Origin: Bacteroidota bacterium
GTDB lineage: Bacteria > Bacteroidota > Bacteroidia > Chitinophagales > Chitinophagaceae
Assembly (NCBI GenBank): GCA_018267915.1
Contig: JAFDXN010000041.1
Span: forward strand, 116,565-180,564
Direction of reading: 5' to 3'
DNA: 64,000 bases
This document shows positions 30,116 to 40,300 of the stretch, one piece after another (position 1 is the stretch's first letter; each line of letters starts with the position of its first letter). Position numbers and translations under genes: made by a program. The notes under the pieces are model-generated. The model ran no database searches, was not told the origin of the DNA, and was given only the letters and a program-made list of their open reading frames with translations.

Positions 30116-32614
30116 TTATTTTTTGTAAGCCAACAAGCGTAGCGCATTAAATACCACTATCAGAGTTGAACCTTCGTGTCCCATAACTGCGGGGCCAATA
30201 TGAGCAATCCCTAATATTGTCAGCGGTATTAGGATTACTACCATTCCCAAACTGATGACGAGGTTCTGCTTTATTATTCTACTTGCCTTTTTACTTAACC
30301 CAATTGCGAAAGGGAGATTAGACAATTTATCAGCCATAAGTGCAATATCCGCTGTTTCTAAGGCAACATCACTTCCGGCGGCACCCATTGCAATCCCAAC
30401 GGTGCTTTTTGCCATTGCAGGAGCATCGTTAACGCCATCTCCTACCATTGCGACTTGTTTTTCGCTGGTGCGCAGCTTATCAATAGCTTCTACCTTTTGT
30501 TCGGGCATTAATCCTCCCATAGCATCTGTAATTCCAATCTCCTTAGCAATAGCCTCAGCAACTTTTTGATTATCACCCGTAAGCATAATCATTTTGTTTA
30601 TCCCTAATTTCTTCAATGCTGCCAATGCTTCTTTAGCATCAACTCTCGCAGTGTCCATTAATGTAATAATACCAAACAGCTTATTATCCTGCTGTACCAG
30701 CATTGTTGTATTTCCTTTAGCTTCGAGGTCTTCTACTTGCCTTTTTACATCGCCAGGTATTTGCTTGTCCTTTTCAAGAAATAACTTCATGTTACCTATG
30801 TGGATCGTAGTGTTGTTATATTCGGCCTTAACTCCTTTACCTGTGATTGCTTCTACTTTCGCGGCAGCCTGAATATCACGCTTTAGTTTTTCAGTTCCTC
30901 CTTTAACAATCGCAGCAGCAAGAGGGTGATCGCTCAATTTCTCAACGGCAATCACGACCTCTAAAAGTTGTTCCTCTGTAGCTCCATTTAAAGGATATAT
31001 GCCAGTTAGTTTAGGTTTTCCTTCCGTAAGAGTTCCGGTTTTGTCAAATGCTATTGCTTTAAGCGTTCCAAGTTCTTCAAGTGGTTTGCCCCCTTTAATC
31101 AAAACGCCACCTTTCGCTGCCCTTGCAACACCACTTAAAACAGCACTCGGTGTTGAAATAGCGAGAGCGCATGGACTTGCCGCAACGAGAACTGCCATTG
31201 CTCTGTAAAAGCTGGCTTTGAATGGCTCGTCAATCACAAGGAATGCAAAAAGAAGAAGGACAACTAAAATTAGGACAGCAGGTACATAGTATTTTTCCAG
31301 CTTGTCTGTAAAGTTCTGCGTAGGCGACTTTTGAGTTTGCGCTTCATTCACCAGCTTAACAAGTTTTGATATTGTGGAGTCAGCAGCAATTTTGCTCACC
31401 TTTATTTCTAATCCTTCGCCACCATTTATAGTGCCAGCAAATACGCGGTATTTGCTATCCAGCTTGTCAGCACCTGCAATATCAATATTAGGGTCATCTA
31501 CAGCTATTTTATCAACCGGAATGCTCTCACCGGTTATAGGTGCTTGATTAACACTGCTGTTTCCTTTTATAACAATACCATCGGCTGAGATTTTTGAATT
31601 TGGTTTAACAACTATGATATTTCCGGTTTGCAAATCAGAGATATTCACTTCCTTTATCCCTTCCCCGTTTTTCAGCAAAGCAGTTTTAGGGGCTAAATCA
31701 GTAAGAGCTGCGATAGATTTTCTTGCTTTCTCCATAGCATAATGCTCTAATGAATGCCCCATGCTAAATAAGAACAGCAACAAAGCACCCTCTACCCATT
31801 GCCCAAGAGCAGCTGCACCAACTGCGGCCACCAACATGAGAAAGTCAATTTCAAAATCGCCCTTGGCTATAGATTGAATTGCCTCTTTCGCTGTAAAAAA
31901 ACCTCCGAAAAAGTATGCAGCACAATAGAATGCTATAGAAACGGATGAGGATATACCCATGAAGGAAATCCCAAATCCAATACCAGTTAACGCGCCACAG
32001 ATAATAGCAAATATCAACTCCGTCTTTTCACCAAAAACACCTCCATGCGAATGATTGTGTTCTTCGCCTTCTTTATGATCGTGCGTGTCACTATGTTTGT
32101 GGTCATGCTCTTCTTTCTTTTCCTGCTCTTTTGACAGTGAACTATCGGTATGCTCATGATAGTTTTCAATATTTCGCACGTCAAGCCCAGCTTTTGCAAT
32201 CTTTGTTGCAATGTCTTCCTGAGTTACTTCTCTCTTATTAAATTCCAACTGAATGAACCCATTGGGAGCTACCGATACTGACACTATTCCCGAAGAATTT
32301 CTTATTCGGGATTCAATACTCCTTGCATGACGTGCGTGCCTGATGCCATCTACCTGTATAAGAAGGTGGCCATATTGCTCAGTTATTTTGGCTCCTGCTT
32401 CTTTTGCAAGCGTTTCCACTTCATCAATAGAGATTTTGTCGGGATCATAGTGAAAGCAAAGCTGGGCATCATCGTTCTGCTTGCCTTCTACAATGTGAAC
32501 TTTATCTATTCCCCGCTTGTATTGAAGTGTGTTAATTATCTTTTCAACACACTGGTCTTTTTCATTTGGAATTTCCGGCAATAATATATCGAGGTTGATT
32601 TTGGTCTTTTTCAT
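30116..32614 (-). CDS. cadA: Zn/Cd/Co/Pb-type P1B ATPase
   Basis: An 832-residue heavy-metal translocating P-type ATPase. Motifs: SPCALAIS in the metal-gating helix (Cys482), DKTGTLTEGKP (phosphorylated Asp524), HPLAAAIV, and MVGDGVNDAPAMAKS. The SPC motif with a His-rich linker fits zinc/cadmium rather than copper export. Two N-terminal HMA-like folds are present but lack CxxC (the second reads VDGIRHARHARSIE); a His/Asp/Glu stretch (HDHKHSDTHDHKEGEEHNHS) follows and probably gathers metal. It is the last gene of the metal operon, 28 bases after the adaptor gene, and pumps metal to the periplasm, where the CusA-type pump can export it. Confidence 0.92.
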   Translation of the reverse strand: MKKTKINLDILLPEIPNEKDQCVEKIINTLQYKRGIDKVHIVEGKQNDDAQLCFHYDPDKISIDEVETLAKEAGAKITEQYGHLLIQVDGIRHARHARSIESRIRNSSGIVSVSVAPNGFIQLEFNKREVTQEDIATKIAKAGLDVRNIENYHEHTDSSLSKEQEKKEEHDHKHSDTHDHKEGEEHNHSHGGVFGEKTELIFAIICGALTGIGFGISFMGISSSVSIAFYCAAYFFGGFFTAKEAIQSIAKGDFEIDFLMLVAAVGAAALGQWVEGALLLFLFSMGHSLEHYAMEKARKSIAALTDLAPKTALLKNGEGIKEVNISDLQTGNIIVVKPNSKISADGIVIKGNSSVNQAPITGESIPVDKIAVDDPNIDIAGADKLDSKYRVFAGTINGGEGLEIKVSKIAADSTISKLVKLVNEAQTQKSPTQNFTDKLEKYYVPAVLILVVLLLFAFLVIDEPFKASFYRAMAVLVAASPCALAISTPSAVLSGVARAAKGGVLIKGGKPLEELGTLKAIAFDKTGTLTEGKPKLTGIYPLNGATEEQLLEVVIAVEKLSDHPLAAAIVKGGTEKLKRDIQAAAKVEAITGKGVKAEYNNTTIHIGNMKLFLEKDKQIPGDVKRQVEDLEAKGNTTMLVQQDNKLFGIITLMDTARVDAKEALAALKKLGINKMIMLTGDNQKVAEAIAKEIGITDAMGGLMPEQKVEAIDKLRTSEKQVAMVGDGVNDAPAMAKSTVGIAMGAAGSDVALETADIALMADKLSNLPFAIGLSKKASRIIKQNLVISLGMVVILIPLTILGIAHIGPAVMGHEGSTLIVVFNALRLLAYKK

Positions 32615-32642
32615 GTTTTAGTTGTTTAAGATGAGAGGTATG

Positions 32643-33836
32643 CTATTCGTGTTCTCCGGTGTTTGTCATTTTAGCCATTAAAAAAAAAGCACCTTTTGTT
32701 ACAATTTGCGCTCCTGATGGTACTTCCACCGTTGGCTTTATCTCTGTATAACCAACCTCAGAGGCTCCTTTGATTATTTGTACACGCTCAAATGTCATAT
32801 CGTTTCCAGTGTGATGTTCTTGCTTTTCTTCTGATGTATGAGCTGGCTTTTTCGTGCTAACGGTGAAAATGAAATCTTTTCCACCGTTGTTAGAGATTGC
32901 TTCATCTGGAACAGCAGGATAAAGGTTTTTACCTAAGCTAATACGGGCTGTAACGCTCATTCCTTCAATAAGTCCTGTTCTTTCGTTAACAACTTTAGCA
33001 TGAACCGGAATTGCTTTGGTCTCATTGACGAATGCAGTTCCAATAGAATAGATTGTCGCATCGTACTCTTTACCTGGGTTATTAGTTAGAGTAAAATGGA
33101 TTGTCTGTCCTGTAGCTACTTTAGGTAAGTCTTTCTCATATACAAATAAGTCAAGGTGCAGATCGGAATTATTGGTTATCTCTGCTATAGGCGAGTTAGC
33201 ATCTATCCGCGATCCAATTTGAGCTTTAACTTCTGAAATTGTCCCGCTGATAGGGGCTGTAATGCTGAGTGTTGAAGAAATACTGCTTCCAAAAGGCACA
33301 CCCATAGTTGCAAGCTGCTTTTTAAGTGCTGCCTGTTGAGCTTTCAATCCATTAAGTTCCGCTTCAGTTTTTTGCAAATTTTTTAATGGCGCTGCATTGC
33401 CCTCTACAAGTTCTTGCTGGCGTTTTAATTCCTGCTCACTAAATTTTATTTGTGCATTTATAGAGATTAATTGCTGCTGAATACCAGATAATTCAGTATT
33501 AGCTATTGTGCCAATAACCTGCCCTTTCTTCACGAAAGCTCCGGGCTGAACATTAAGACTTTGAAGTGTTCCTCCTGCTATCGAAGTAATAAAAGCCTTA
33601 TTTTGGTTTGGAACAGCTAATGTGCCATTAACGCTAATAGATGTAGTTAGGTTTTTCATTTCCACTTTGCCTATTTCGACACCTACAGTTTTCATTTGTT
33701 CGCTGGAAAGCGATACAATATTGGATTCTTCAGTATGTTCCTCTGTAGCTTCTTTTTCGCTGGGGGTATTATTTTTCTGACCACATGCCGTTATTAGCAT
33801 AATGCAGGCAACCCAAATTGATTTATATATTTTCAT
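32643..33836 (-). CDS. RND efflux periplasmic adaptor (CzcB/CusB-type)
   Basis: A 397-residue membrane-fusion protein. It starts with a lipoprotein signal (WVACIMLITACGQ, lipobox Cys), followed by the lipoyl half-motif VNGTLAVPNQNKAFITSI, a coiled-coil hairpin (about 105-165, SGIQQQLISINAQIKFSEQE), the second lipoyl half ITAPISGTISEVKAQIGS and a beta-barrel region. A His/Glu-rich insert near the end (EEKQEHHTGND) may bind metal. It starts 2 bases after the pump gene stop and links the inner-membrane pump to its outer channel. Confidence 0.9.
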   Translation of the reverse strand: MKIYKSIWVACIMLITACGQKNNTPSEKEATEEHTEESNIVSLSSEQMKTVGVEIGKVEMKNLTTSISVNGTLAVPNQNKAFITSIAGGTLQSLNVQPGAFVKKGQVIGTIANTELSGIQQQLISINAQIKFSEQELKRQQELVEGNAAPLKNLQKTEAELNGLKAQQAALKKQLATMGVPFGSSISSTLSITAPISGTISEVKAQIGSRIDANSPIAEITNNSDLHLDLFVYEKDLPKVATGQTIHFTLTNNPGKEYDATIYSIGTAFVNETKAIPVHAKVVNERTGLIEGMSVTARISLGKNLYPAVPDEAISNNGGKDFIFTVSTKKPAHTSEEKQEHHTGNDMTFERVQIIKGASEVGYTEIKPTVEVPSGAQIVTKGAFFLMAKMTNTGEHE

Positions 33837-33838
33837 TG

Positions 33839-36800
33839 TTATTTGTTTTGATAATAGTTTAGCTGAATTGCGTTTTGATTGTATTGTTGTAGTGCTTCTA
33901 AGTAGTTTTTTCTGATGTCTGTCGCCTGATTGAGATACTGAGACAACTCAGCGAAACTGATCTCACCACCTTTGTAAGCAAGAGACGCCGCTTTGGAGAT
34001 TTGTTCTGCCTGAGCCAATCCGGTTGTTTCATAATACAACAACATCTGTTTATTCTTTTCTAATGCCTGTATTGTTTGTTTTAACTGGGCATCGAATTGT
34101 TGACTTTCGTAGTTATACAAAGTTTGCTGATAGTCTCGTTCCAAGTTGGCGGCTTTTACTTTACTTCTATAACTGCCTAAGCCCAATAAAGGGACATTTA
34201 CAGATACAGAGAAACCTGAATAGGGGTTAGGGAGATTGTACAGCCTTTGTGAGAAAAAACGTCCTGAAAAATCGGGCATTGTATTTAGGCGAGTAATACG
34301 TAAGTCAGCTTGTGCTACGTTTACTGCCTGCTGCTGAACCAATAAAAAAGGATGCTCATCAGCATTACTCACGTACTCGGCTGTAATTTTCTGAACATTC
34401 CCATTCTCCGGTAAATAAATGACATCCGTATTTATCAGCGCTTTTAAAGCGGTCTGCTGTATCAGTATATCATTTTGAATAGTTTGTAGTTGTATGCGAA
34501 CTTCCATGCTTTTTGCACTTGCAGCTATGCTATCTAACCCTGCACTTTCTCCTGTTCGTACCCTTAAACGGGCAATCCTCGCGCTTTCCTGATAAAAACT
34601 GTCCAATTGCAACCAAAGTTGTTGCTTGCTTTGCTGATACCAAAGATTGTAATATGCGGTGGAAAGATTACGTCGCAACTCAATCACACGTAGCTGTTGG
34701 GTGTAGGTTAATGAGCGGACTTGTTGCTGCAGTAAATTTCGTCTTGCAGTGTAAACTCCCGGCCACTCAACACTTTGAGACACACCAATTTTTAAAATAC
34801 CCTTATTGTCAGAAGGCCGCAAGTCTTCATTTTCGGCAAATAATCCAGTTTTAGGGATGCTAAAAAATGTGCCTGAAAGTGTCTGAGATCGTACTAAAGC
34901 AATTTCATTACTTTTTAGTTGTAGGTTGTTCTTCAACGCCAAATCGAATGCCTCATTGAATGAAATCCGATTATTGGTAGTTTGTGCATAGTTCTGCGTT
35001 GGTATAATACAACAGAGCATTATTAATGTTGCGCCTACAATGCCTGATGATATTTTCTTGGGCTTGGAGAAAATGATATATAGCAAAGGCAGAACGAAAA
35101 GTGTAAGAAGTGTTGCAGAAAGAAGCCCACCAATTACGACGGTTGCTAATGGCTTTTGAACTTCCGCCCCTGCTCCCGTAGATAAAGCCATTGGTAGGAA
35201 CCCTAAAGATGCTACTGTGGCTGTCATTAAAACTGGACGTAAACGTATCCGCGTCCCCTCTCTGACCCTTTGTAGTATATCCTGACCACTCTCTTTTGCC
35301 AACTGGTTAAATGTTCCGATCAGCACTATGCCATTTAGCACAGCGACCCCAAATAACGCAATAAAGCCAACACCAGCGGAAATGGAAAATGGCATACCCC
35401 TTATTAGCAGAGCAAAAACACCACCAATAGCAGACATAGGAATGGCCGTGAAAATCAGCGTGGCGTTTCGAAATGACCTAAAGGTGAGATAGAGCAAAAC
35501 ATAAATTAGTACCAATGCGATAGGAACAGCTATCTTCAATCTGTCCGAAGCCCTTTGAAGGTTCTCGAAAGCACCGCCATAAGTATAGTAGTAGCCAACA
35601 GGCAATTTTACTTTAGATTGTAATGTTGCCTGTACATCCTCAACAGTACTTTGGACATCCCGCCCGTTAACATTAAAGCTAATAACAATTCTCCTCCTTC
35701 CATTCTCGCGGCTTATTTGTGCTGGGCCTGTTTGATATGTAACTTTAGCAATCTGTGATAAAGGAATTTGAACACCGTTATTGATGGGAATATTCAGATT
35801 AGAAACATCCTCTATCGTCGTCCTATATGCACTATCCAACTTGACTGTTAAGTCAAATTTTCGCTCATTTTCATATATAGCTCCAGCAACATATCCAGCA
35901 AATGCGGTGCTAACAACCTTATTGACATCGGCAATGTCTATTCCATAATTCGCCAAGCGAGCCCTGTCGTATTCAATTGATATCTGAGGCAGACCATTTA
36001 TTCTTTCTACTTGTGGCAATGTGACACCTTTTATGCCTCTTATATTTGCAGCTACTTTTTCTGCAAGTAGTCCTAATGAGTCCATATTTTCTCCGAAAAT
36101 CTTAACGGCGACATCCTGCTTTATTCCTGTCATTAGTTCATTAAACCTCATCTGAATTGGCTGGCTTGGTTCAGCTATTACACCGGGTATGTTTTCGAGT
36201 TTGGCACGAATTTCGTCTGCCAAACCATAGAAGCTCCTTCCTTTTGTCCATGTATCCTTATCTTTAAGAATTACCATCAGGTCAGAAGCATTTGGCGGCA
36301 TCGGGTCTGTAGCCACATCTGCACTACCAGTTTTACCTACAACTGTCTTGACTTCAGGAAATTGCCGTATTAGCCTTTCAGCCTGCATTACCGTTTCTAT
36401 TGTTTGTGATAACGATGCGCTTTGTGGCAATACAAATTCAATAGCATAATCTCCCTCTTCAAGTTGAGGAATAAACTCACCGCCTAAACGGCTGAAAACA
36501 AACCCGGACAACAGCAAAAGCGAAACCGAGACAACCACAATAATCGTTCTTTGCTTGATTGCAAATTCAAGCATCGGGCTGTACAATTTATGCAACTTAG
36601 CCATCATTAAATCTGAAAAGCTTTTCTTGGTCAAAGGCTTTTTTGACAGAAACAACGCTGACATCATCGGGATGTAGGTTAGAGATAGAATAAGTGCTCC
36701 AATAATGGCAAAGCTCACCGTTTCTGCCATCGGTCTGAACATCTTACCCTCTATCCCTATCAGGGTGAGAATGGGAATGTAAACAATAAGAATTATGATC

Positions 36801-38158
36801 TCCCCGAACGCAGCACTACTTCGGATTTTAGAGGATGATTGATATACCTCTTCATCCATTTCAACCTGTGATAATGCGGACGTTCTGTGTTGTACTTCCA
36901 GATGGTGCATAACTGCTTCAACAATGATAACAGCACCATCTACAATAAGCCCAAAGTCAATTGCACCTAAAGACATGAGGTTTGCACTTACACCAAATAG
37001 GTTCATCATACCTAAAGCGAACAAAAGAGACAAAGGGATGGCAGAAGCTACAATTAACCCAGCACGCAGATTACCGAGAAATATTACGAGAACAAAAATT
37101 ACAATTAATGCTCCTTCTATAAGGTTCTTCTTGACTGTACTAATTGCACGATCAATGAGATTAGTCCGGTCAAGAAACGGCTCTATTACTACATCGTTTG
37201 GCAACGATTGCTGAACGGTAGCCATTCGCTCTTTAACCCTGTTAACTACATCGGCGCTGTTAGCACCTTTAAGCATGAGCACAATGCCACCTACCACCTC
37301 TTTTTCTCCATTGTAGGTCATCGCGCCGTAGCGAGGTGGCGAACCCAATCCTACAGAAGCAACATCTTTAATGTATAAGGGAATTGAATTAGCCTGTTTT
37401 TTTATTAGTGTATTCTCCACATCAGACACATTGCGCATCAGACCAATTCCCCGAATAAAATAGGCATTGGGCTTCTTTTCTATATATGCACCACCTGTAT
37501 TTTCATTGTTCTTCTCTAATGCCATAAATATCTCCGGTATAGTGACATTCATTGCTTTCAGCCTATTAGGGTCTATAGAGACTTCATATTGTTTTGAGAT
37601 ACCTCCGAAGCCTGACACCTCTGCTACACCTGGAATACCATAAAGCTGCCTTGACACGATCCAGTCCTGCATCGTGCGCAGATCCATGGCAGAATACTTT
37701 GCTTCGCTTCCCTTTTTAGGATGGATGGTATACTGATATATTTCGCCCAATCCTGTTGTGATTGGCGCTAATTCAGGTCTACCTAATTGGGCTGGGATTT
37801 TCTCTTGCGCTTCCCTTAGTTTCTCCCCGATTAACTGGCGAGCGAAATAGATATTTACGTTCTCTTTAAAGACAACTGTAATTACGCTTAATCCAAATCG
37901 TGACATGGAGCGCATTTCCACAATATCAGGCAGATTAGATAACGAACGTTCGACAGGATAAGTAATAAATTGCTCTACCTCCTGTGACGCAAGTGTCGGG
38001 GCTTTAGTAATAATTTGAACCTGATTATTAGTAATATCAGGTAAAGCATCAATGGGTAGTTGTATTAAAGAATATATGCCCCATACTATTAGCGCGGTTG
38101 TAAAAATGCCAATAGCCAATTTGTTCTTTATGGAAAAAAGAATTATTTTATTTAGCAT
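33839..38158 (-). CDS. CusA/CzcA-type RND metal pump fused to a TolC/CzcC-like channel
   Basis: A 1439-residue protein. Residues 1 to about 1040 form a full heavy-metal RND pump: N-terminal span, the YPVERSLSNLPDIVEMRSMS porter segment, GAIDFGLIVDGAVIIVEA in TM4 with acidic residues for proton flow, and GVAVLNGIVLIGTFNQL in TM10. After a linker with signal-like residues (MLCCIIPTQNYAQ) residues about 1060-1439 match an outer-membrane efflux protein (SFNEAFDLALKNNLQLKSNE, and coiled-coil ELSQYLNQATDIRKNYLEAL). This fusion is common in Bacteroidota and joins two parts of the tripartite exporter in one chain. Cleavage at the second signal would separate them. Confidence 0.92.
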   Translation of the reverse strand: MLNKIILFSIKNKLAIGIFTTALIVWGIYSLIQLPIDALPDITNNQVQIITKAPTLASQEVEQFITYPVERSLSNLPDIVEMRSMSRFGLSVITVVFKENVNIYFARQLIGEKLREAQEKIPAQLGRPELAPITTGLGEIYQYTIHPKKGSEAKYSAMDLRTMQDWIVSRQLYGIPGVAEVSGFGGISKQYEVSIDPNRLKAMNVTIPEIFMALEKNNENTGGAYIEKKPNAYFIRGIGLMRNVSDVENTLIKKQANSIPLYIKDVASVGLGSPPRYGAMTYNGEKEVVGGIVLMLKGANSADVVNRVKERMATVQQSLPNDVVIEPFLDRTNLIDRAISTVKKNLIEGALIVIFVLVIFLGNLRAGLIVASAIPLSLLFALGMMNLFGVSANLMSLGAIDFGLIVDGAVIIVEAVMHHLEVQHRTSALSQVEMDEEVYQSSSKIRSSAAFGEIIILIVYIPILTLIGIEGKMFRPMAETVSFAIIGALILSLTYIPMMSALFLSKKPLTKKSFSDLMMAKLHKLYSPMLEFAIKQRTIIVVVSVSLLLLSGFVFSRLGGEFIPQLEEGDYAIEFVLPQSASLSQTIETVMQAERLIRQFPEVKTVVGKTGSADVATDPMPPNASDLMVILKDKDTWTKGRSFYGLADEIRAKLENIPGVIAEPSQPIQMRFNELMTGIKQDVAVKIFGENMDSLGLLAEKVAANIRGIKGVTLPQVERINGLPQISIEYDRARLANYGIDIADVNKVVSTAFAGYVAGAIYENERKFDLTVKLDSAYRTTIEDVSNLNIPINNGVQIPLSQIAKVTYQTGPAQISRENGRRRIVISFNVNGRDVQSTVEDVQATLQSKVKLPVGYYYTYGGAFENLQRASDRLKIAVPIALVLIYVLLYLTFRSFRNATLIFTAIPMSAIGGVFALLIRGMPFSISAGVGFIALFGVAVLNGIVLIGTFNQLAKESGQDILQRVREGTRIRLRPVLMTATVASLGFLPMALSTGAGAEVQKPLATVVIGGLLSATLLTLFVLPLLYIIFSKPKKISSGIVGATLIMLCCIIPTQNYAQTTNNRISFNEAFDLALKNNLQLKSNEIALVRSQTLSGTFFSIPKTGLFAENEDLRPSDNKGILKIGVSQSVEWPGVYTARRNLLQQQVRSLTYTQQLRVIELRRNLSTAYYNLWYQQSKQQLWLQLDSFYQESARIARLRVRTGESAGLDSIAASAKSMEVRIQLQTIQNDILIQQTALKALINTDVIYLPENGNVQKITAEYVSNADEHPFLLVQQQAVNVAQADLRITRLNTMPDFSGRFFSQRLYNLPNPYSGFSVSVNVPLLGLGSYRSKVKAANLERDYQQTLYNYESQQFDAQLKQTIQALEKNKQMLLYYETTGLAQAEQISKAASLAYKGGEISFAELSQYLNQATDIRKNYLEALQQYNQNAIQLNYYQNK

Positions 38159-38233
38159 GTAAATAGTTTAAGTGTACCAAAATGCAGACTAAGCCCATTA
38201 CGGGCTAATCAATAAGTCAAATGCAACAGGAAC

Positions 38234-38554
38234 CTAAACTAATTGTGGGGGTTGCCAGATCGGCAAAGAGATGTCATGCACCTCATCAGAGAAATGCACG
38301 GTATAAATACGAGGACTTATATCACAATGTGTAAGCGTAAAAGAAAAAGGAATTTTAATTACGCAATATGTTGCACAACAGGCGCAATGACAGAATGGAG
38401 AACATAAGTCTCTATGTTCAGACTTATGCTGTTGGCTGGTCGTATTGCTCGTCTCTGTCTTTACATTGTCCAAAGCCTCCGCATCAGTATCTGCACAAGG
38501 CAGACAACTGAGGATGAAGACGAGTATGGCTAATATAAAAGCTGTTATACGCAT
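38234..38554 (-). CDS. Cys/His-rich exported protein of metal operon
   Basis: Start placed at ATG giving MRITAFILAILVFILSCLPC, a signal or lipoprotein peptide; the upstream start would be TTG. The mature part has KSEHRDLCSPFCHCACCATYC, a dense Cys/His cluster likely to bind metal, and ends in strands. Similar short Cys-rich proteins accompany CusA-type pumps in Bacteroidota. It may be a periplasmic metal sensor or carrier for the pump 75 bases downstream. Confidence 0.72.
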   Translation of the reverse strand: MRITAFILAILVFILSCLPCADTDAEALDNVKTETSNTTSQQHKSEHRDLCSPFCHCACCATYCVIKIPFSFTLTHCDISPRIYTVHFSDEVHDISLPIWQPPQLV

Positions 38555-38576
38555 TTTGGATGTCAAAAATAGTTAT

Positions 38577-39065
38577 TTACACAATCAGTTTTACTATGCC
38601 CGAAATAATTAAACCCAAAACAAAAGTTATTACCAAACCTTTAAGAAACCCATAGAAGTGGAATTTGTAGTCTTTGTAACCGGGATTTCCTTCCGTGCCA
38701 GCAATAACTACTAAATCAGGAGTTATGTAACAGATTACAAGCCAATCAAGAACTAATAAATCGTAAGCGTTTCCAATAAATAACATAGAGTAAACGATTT
38801 TAAATATCGCCCAATATTGGCTATCAATTGATGCAGCATACAACCCTATACCTAAAGGGTAGCCGATAAATATTAATAAAAATGGCAGCCCATATATTAT
38901 GCCTTGCTTTTTCTCCAATGCCGTTTTGGGGTGCGTTGCATTTTGAATAGATTTCGGATAGTCCTGTAACATTATACGTGGGTTCTTCAAGCCTATCAAC
39001 AAAAGAGAAAGGGTAACTAATGCGCAATAAAAAATAGCGTTTATTATAAATGCATAGGTTTCCAT
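38577..39065 (-). CDS. Four-span membrane protein of metal operon (162 aa)
   Basis: Hydrophobic segments at about 6-24, 57-77, 84-112 and 138-160. A conserved-looking loop contains LDWLVICYITPDLVVIAGTE. It is the first gene of the metal operon and ends 10 bases before the Cys/His-rich gene start region. The function is unknown; it could be a permease component or stress-related membrane protein. Confidence 0.65.
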   Translation of the reverse strand: METYAFIINAIFYCALVTLSLLLIGLKNPRIMLQDYPKSIQNATHPKTALEKKQGIIYGLPFLLIFIGYPLGIGLYAASIDSQYWAIFKIVYSMLFIGNAYDLLVLDWLVICYITPDLVVIAGTEGNPGYKDYKFHFYGFLKGLVITFVLGLIISGIVKLIV

Positions 39066-39197
39066 CAGATCAAACTTGATAAATAAACGGATATAAAAAT
39101 AAAGCCAGTATAAAAGTGATTCAACTTTCTAAAACATTGTGTAGCAAAATTATTCTCCTGAAATTTAGAAATATATTTATCCACATTTTGAACATTA

Positions 39198-39230
39198 TTT
39201 GTAACATTTACAAAAATGGCATTACATTTG
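39198..39230 (+). promoter_or_regulatory. Bacteroidota-type promoter for the XRE regulator
   Basis: TTTG (39198-39201) and TACATTTG (39223-39230) are separated by 21 bases, a good match to the -33 / -7 consensus. Transcription would begin a few bases before the GTG/ATG start of the XRE gene, leaving a very short leader. Confidence 0.6.
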
Positions 39231-39246
39231 CATCAAATTCAGTACC

Positions 39247-40269
39247 GTGATAAACAACAGTATGATAATATTAGCAAGAGAAGCAAGAGGTATAACTCAA
39301 CTTGAGTTGTCGGAGAAAATCGGCATGTCAAGAACCAATATCGGCAAAATGGAAAATGGCGATATTGGAGTTAAAGAAGATATTTTAACTGCCATTGCCG
39401 ATGCTACCAGCTATCCCATTTCTTTTTTTAGACAGGATGAGGAAGTATTTCCCGAACCTCTCGCAATTAGAAAAAGGGATAGTGTTGCGCAGGGAATACT
39501 AACACCTATTAATGCGAAAACAAATATTATCAGGTTTCATCTACAATACCTTTTGAAAGCCTTAGATATAACTGCTCCTATTTTGCCCATTCAACAAGTT
39601 GATGAAGCTCATTCCCCTCTTGAAATTGCTACTGCGTTGCGTGATAAATGGAAAATTAAAAGTCCGGTTATAGACAACATAACGGCATTGCTGGAAAGCA
39701 AAGGCATTGCTATTGGCTCGTTCGACTTTGGTACTGAGCGTGTTGATAGCAAATGTGTATTGACCAAAGAGAAGTACCCATTGCTTATAGCTAATCGTAC
39801 TCTGTTGGGCGATAGGCAAAGGTTTTCACTATCCTACCAATTGGGGCATTTGCTAATGCACATGCCTTATAAGTTAACTCACGATAGAGACATCAGTCAC
39901 GAAGCGAACTTGTTTGCCGCTGAATTTTTAATGCCAGAAAATGACATCCGGTCAGACTTTGAAAATGGAATTACAGTGCCTCTTTTGGCAGATTTAAAAC
40001 TTAAATGGAAAGTCTCAATGATTTCCCTATTGTATCGTGCAGATGATCTGGGCTATTTAACACCTAACCAAAAACGCTATCTCTTACAGCAGTTTAATGA
40101 ACAGAAACTCAGGAGACGTGAACCTACTGAGCTGGATATAACCATAGAAAAGCCTGTATTGGTTCGGAAATGGATAGCGGAGGTAAAGTCAAAGCTGAAA
40201 CTGGACACTAAAGGAATGGCAGGCTTCCTTCATTTGAATACAGACGAGTTTATTGAAATATATGGATAG
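39247..40269 (+). CDS. XRE-family regulator with degenerate ImmA/IrrE domain
   Basis: A 340-residue protein. The N-terminal HTH reads MIILAREARGITQLELSEKI and SRTNIGKMENGD. The C-terminal half is an ImmA/IrrE-type domain (LANRTLLGDRQRFSLSYQL, GHLLMHM, HEANLFAAEFLMPE). Active members have HExxH; here the site is YQLGH, so both the first His and catalytic Glu are replaced. It may sense ligand or protein without cutting. The start is GTG at 39247, with an ATG at 39262 as alternative. Such proteins control excision of mobile elements, which suits the recombinase downstream. Confidence 0.8.
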   Translation: MINNSMIILAREARGITQLELSEKIGMSRTNIGKMENGDIGVKEDILTAIADATSYPISFFRQDEEVFPEPLAIRKRDSVAQGILTPINAKTNIIRFHLQYLLKALDITAPILPIQQVDEAHSPLEIATALRDKWKIKSPVIDNITALLESKGIAIGSFDFGTERVDSKCVLTKEKYPLLIANRTLLGDRQRFSLSYQLGHLLMHMPYKLTHDRDISHEANLFAAEFLMPENDIRSDFENGITVPLLADLKLKWKVSMISLLYRADDLGYLTPNQKRYLLQQFNEQKLRRREPTELDITIEKPVLVRKWIAEVKSKLKLDTKGMAGFLHLNTDEFIEIYG

Positions 40270-40300
40270 AATTACTTGCTCAATCAATTCACAACCCTCG

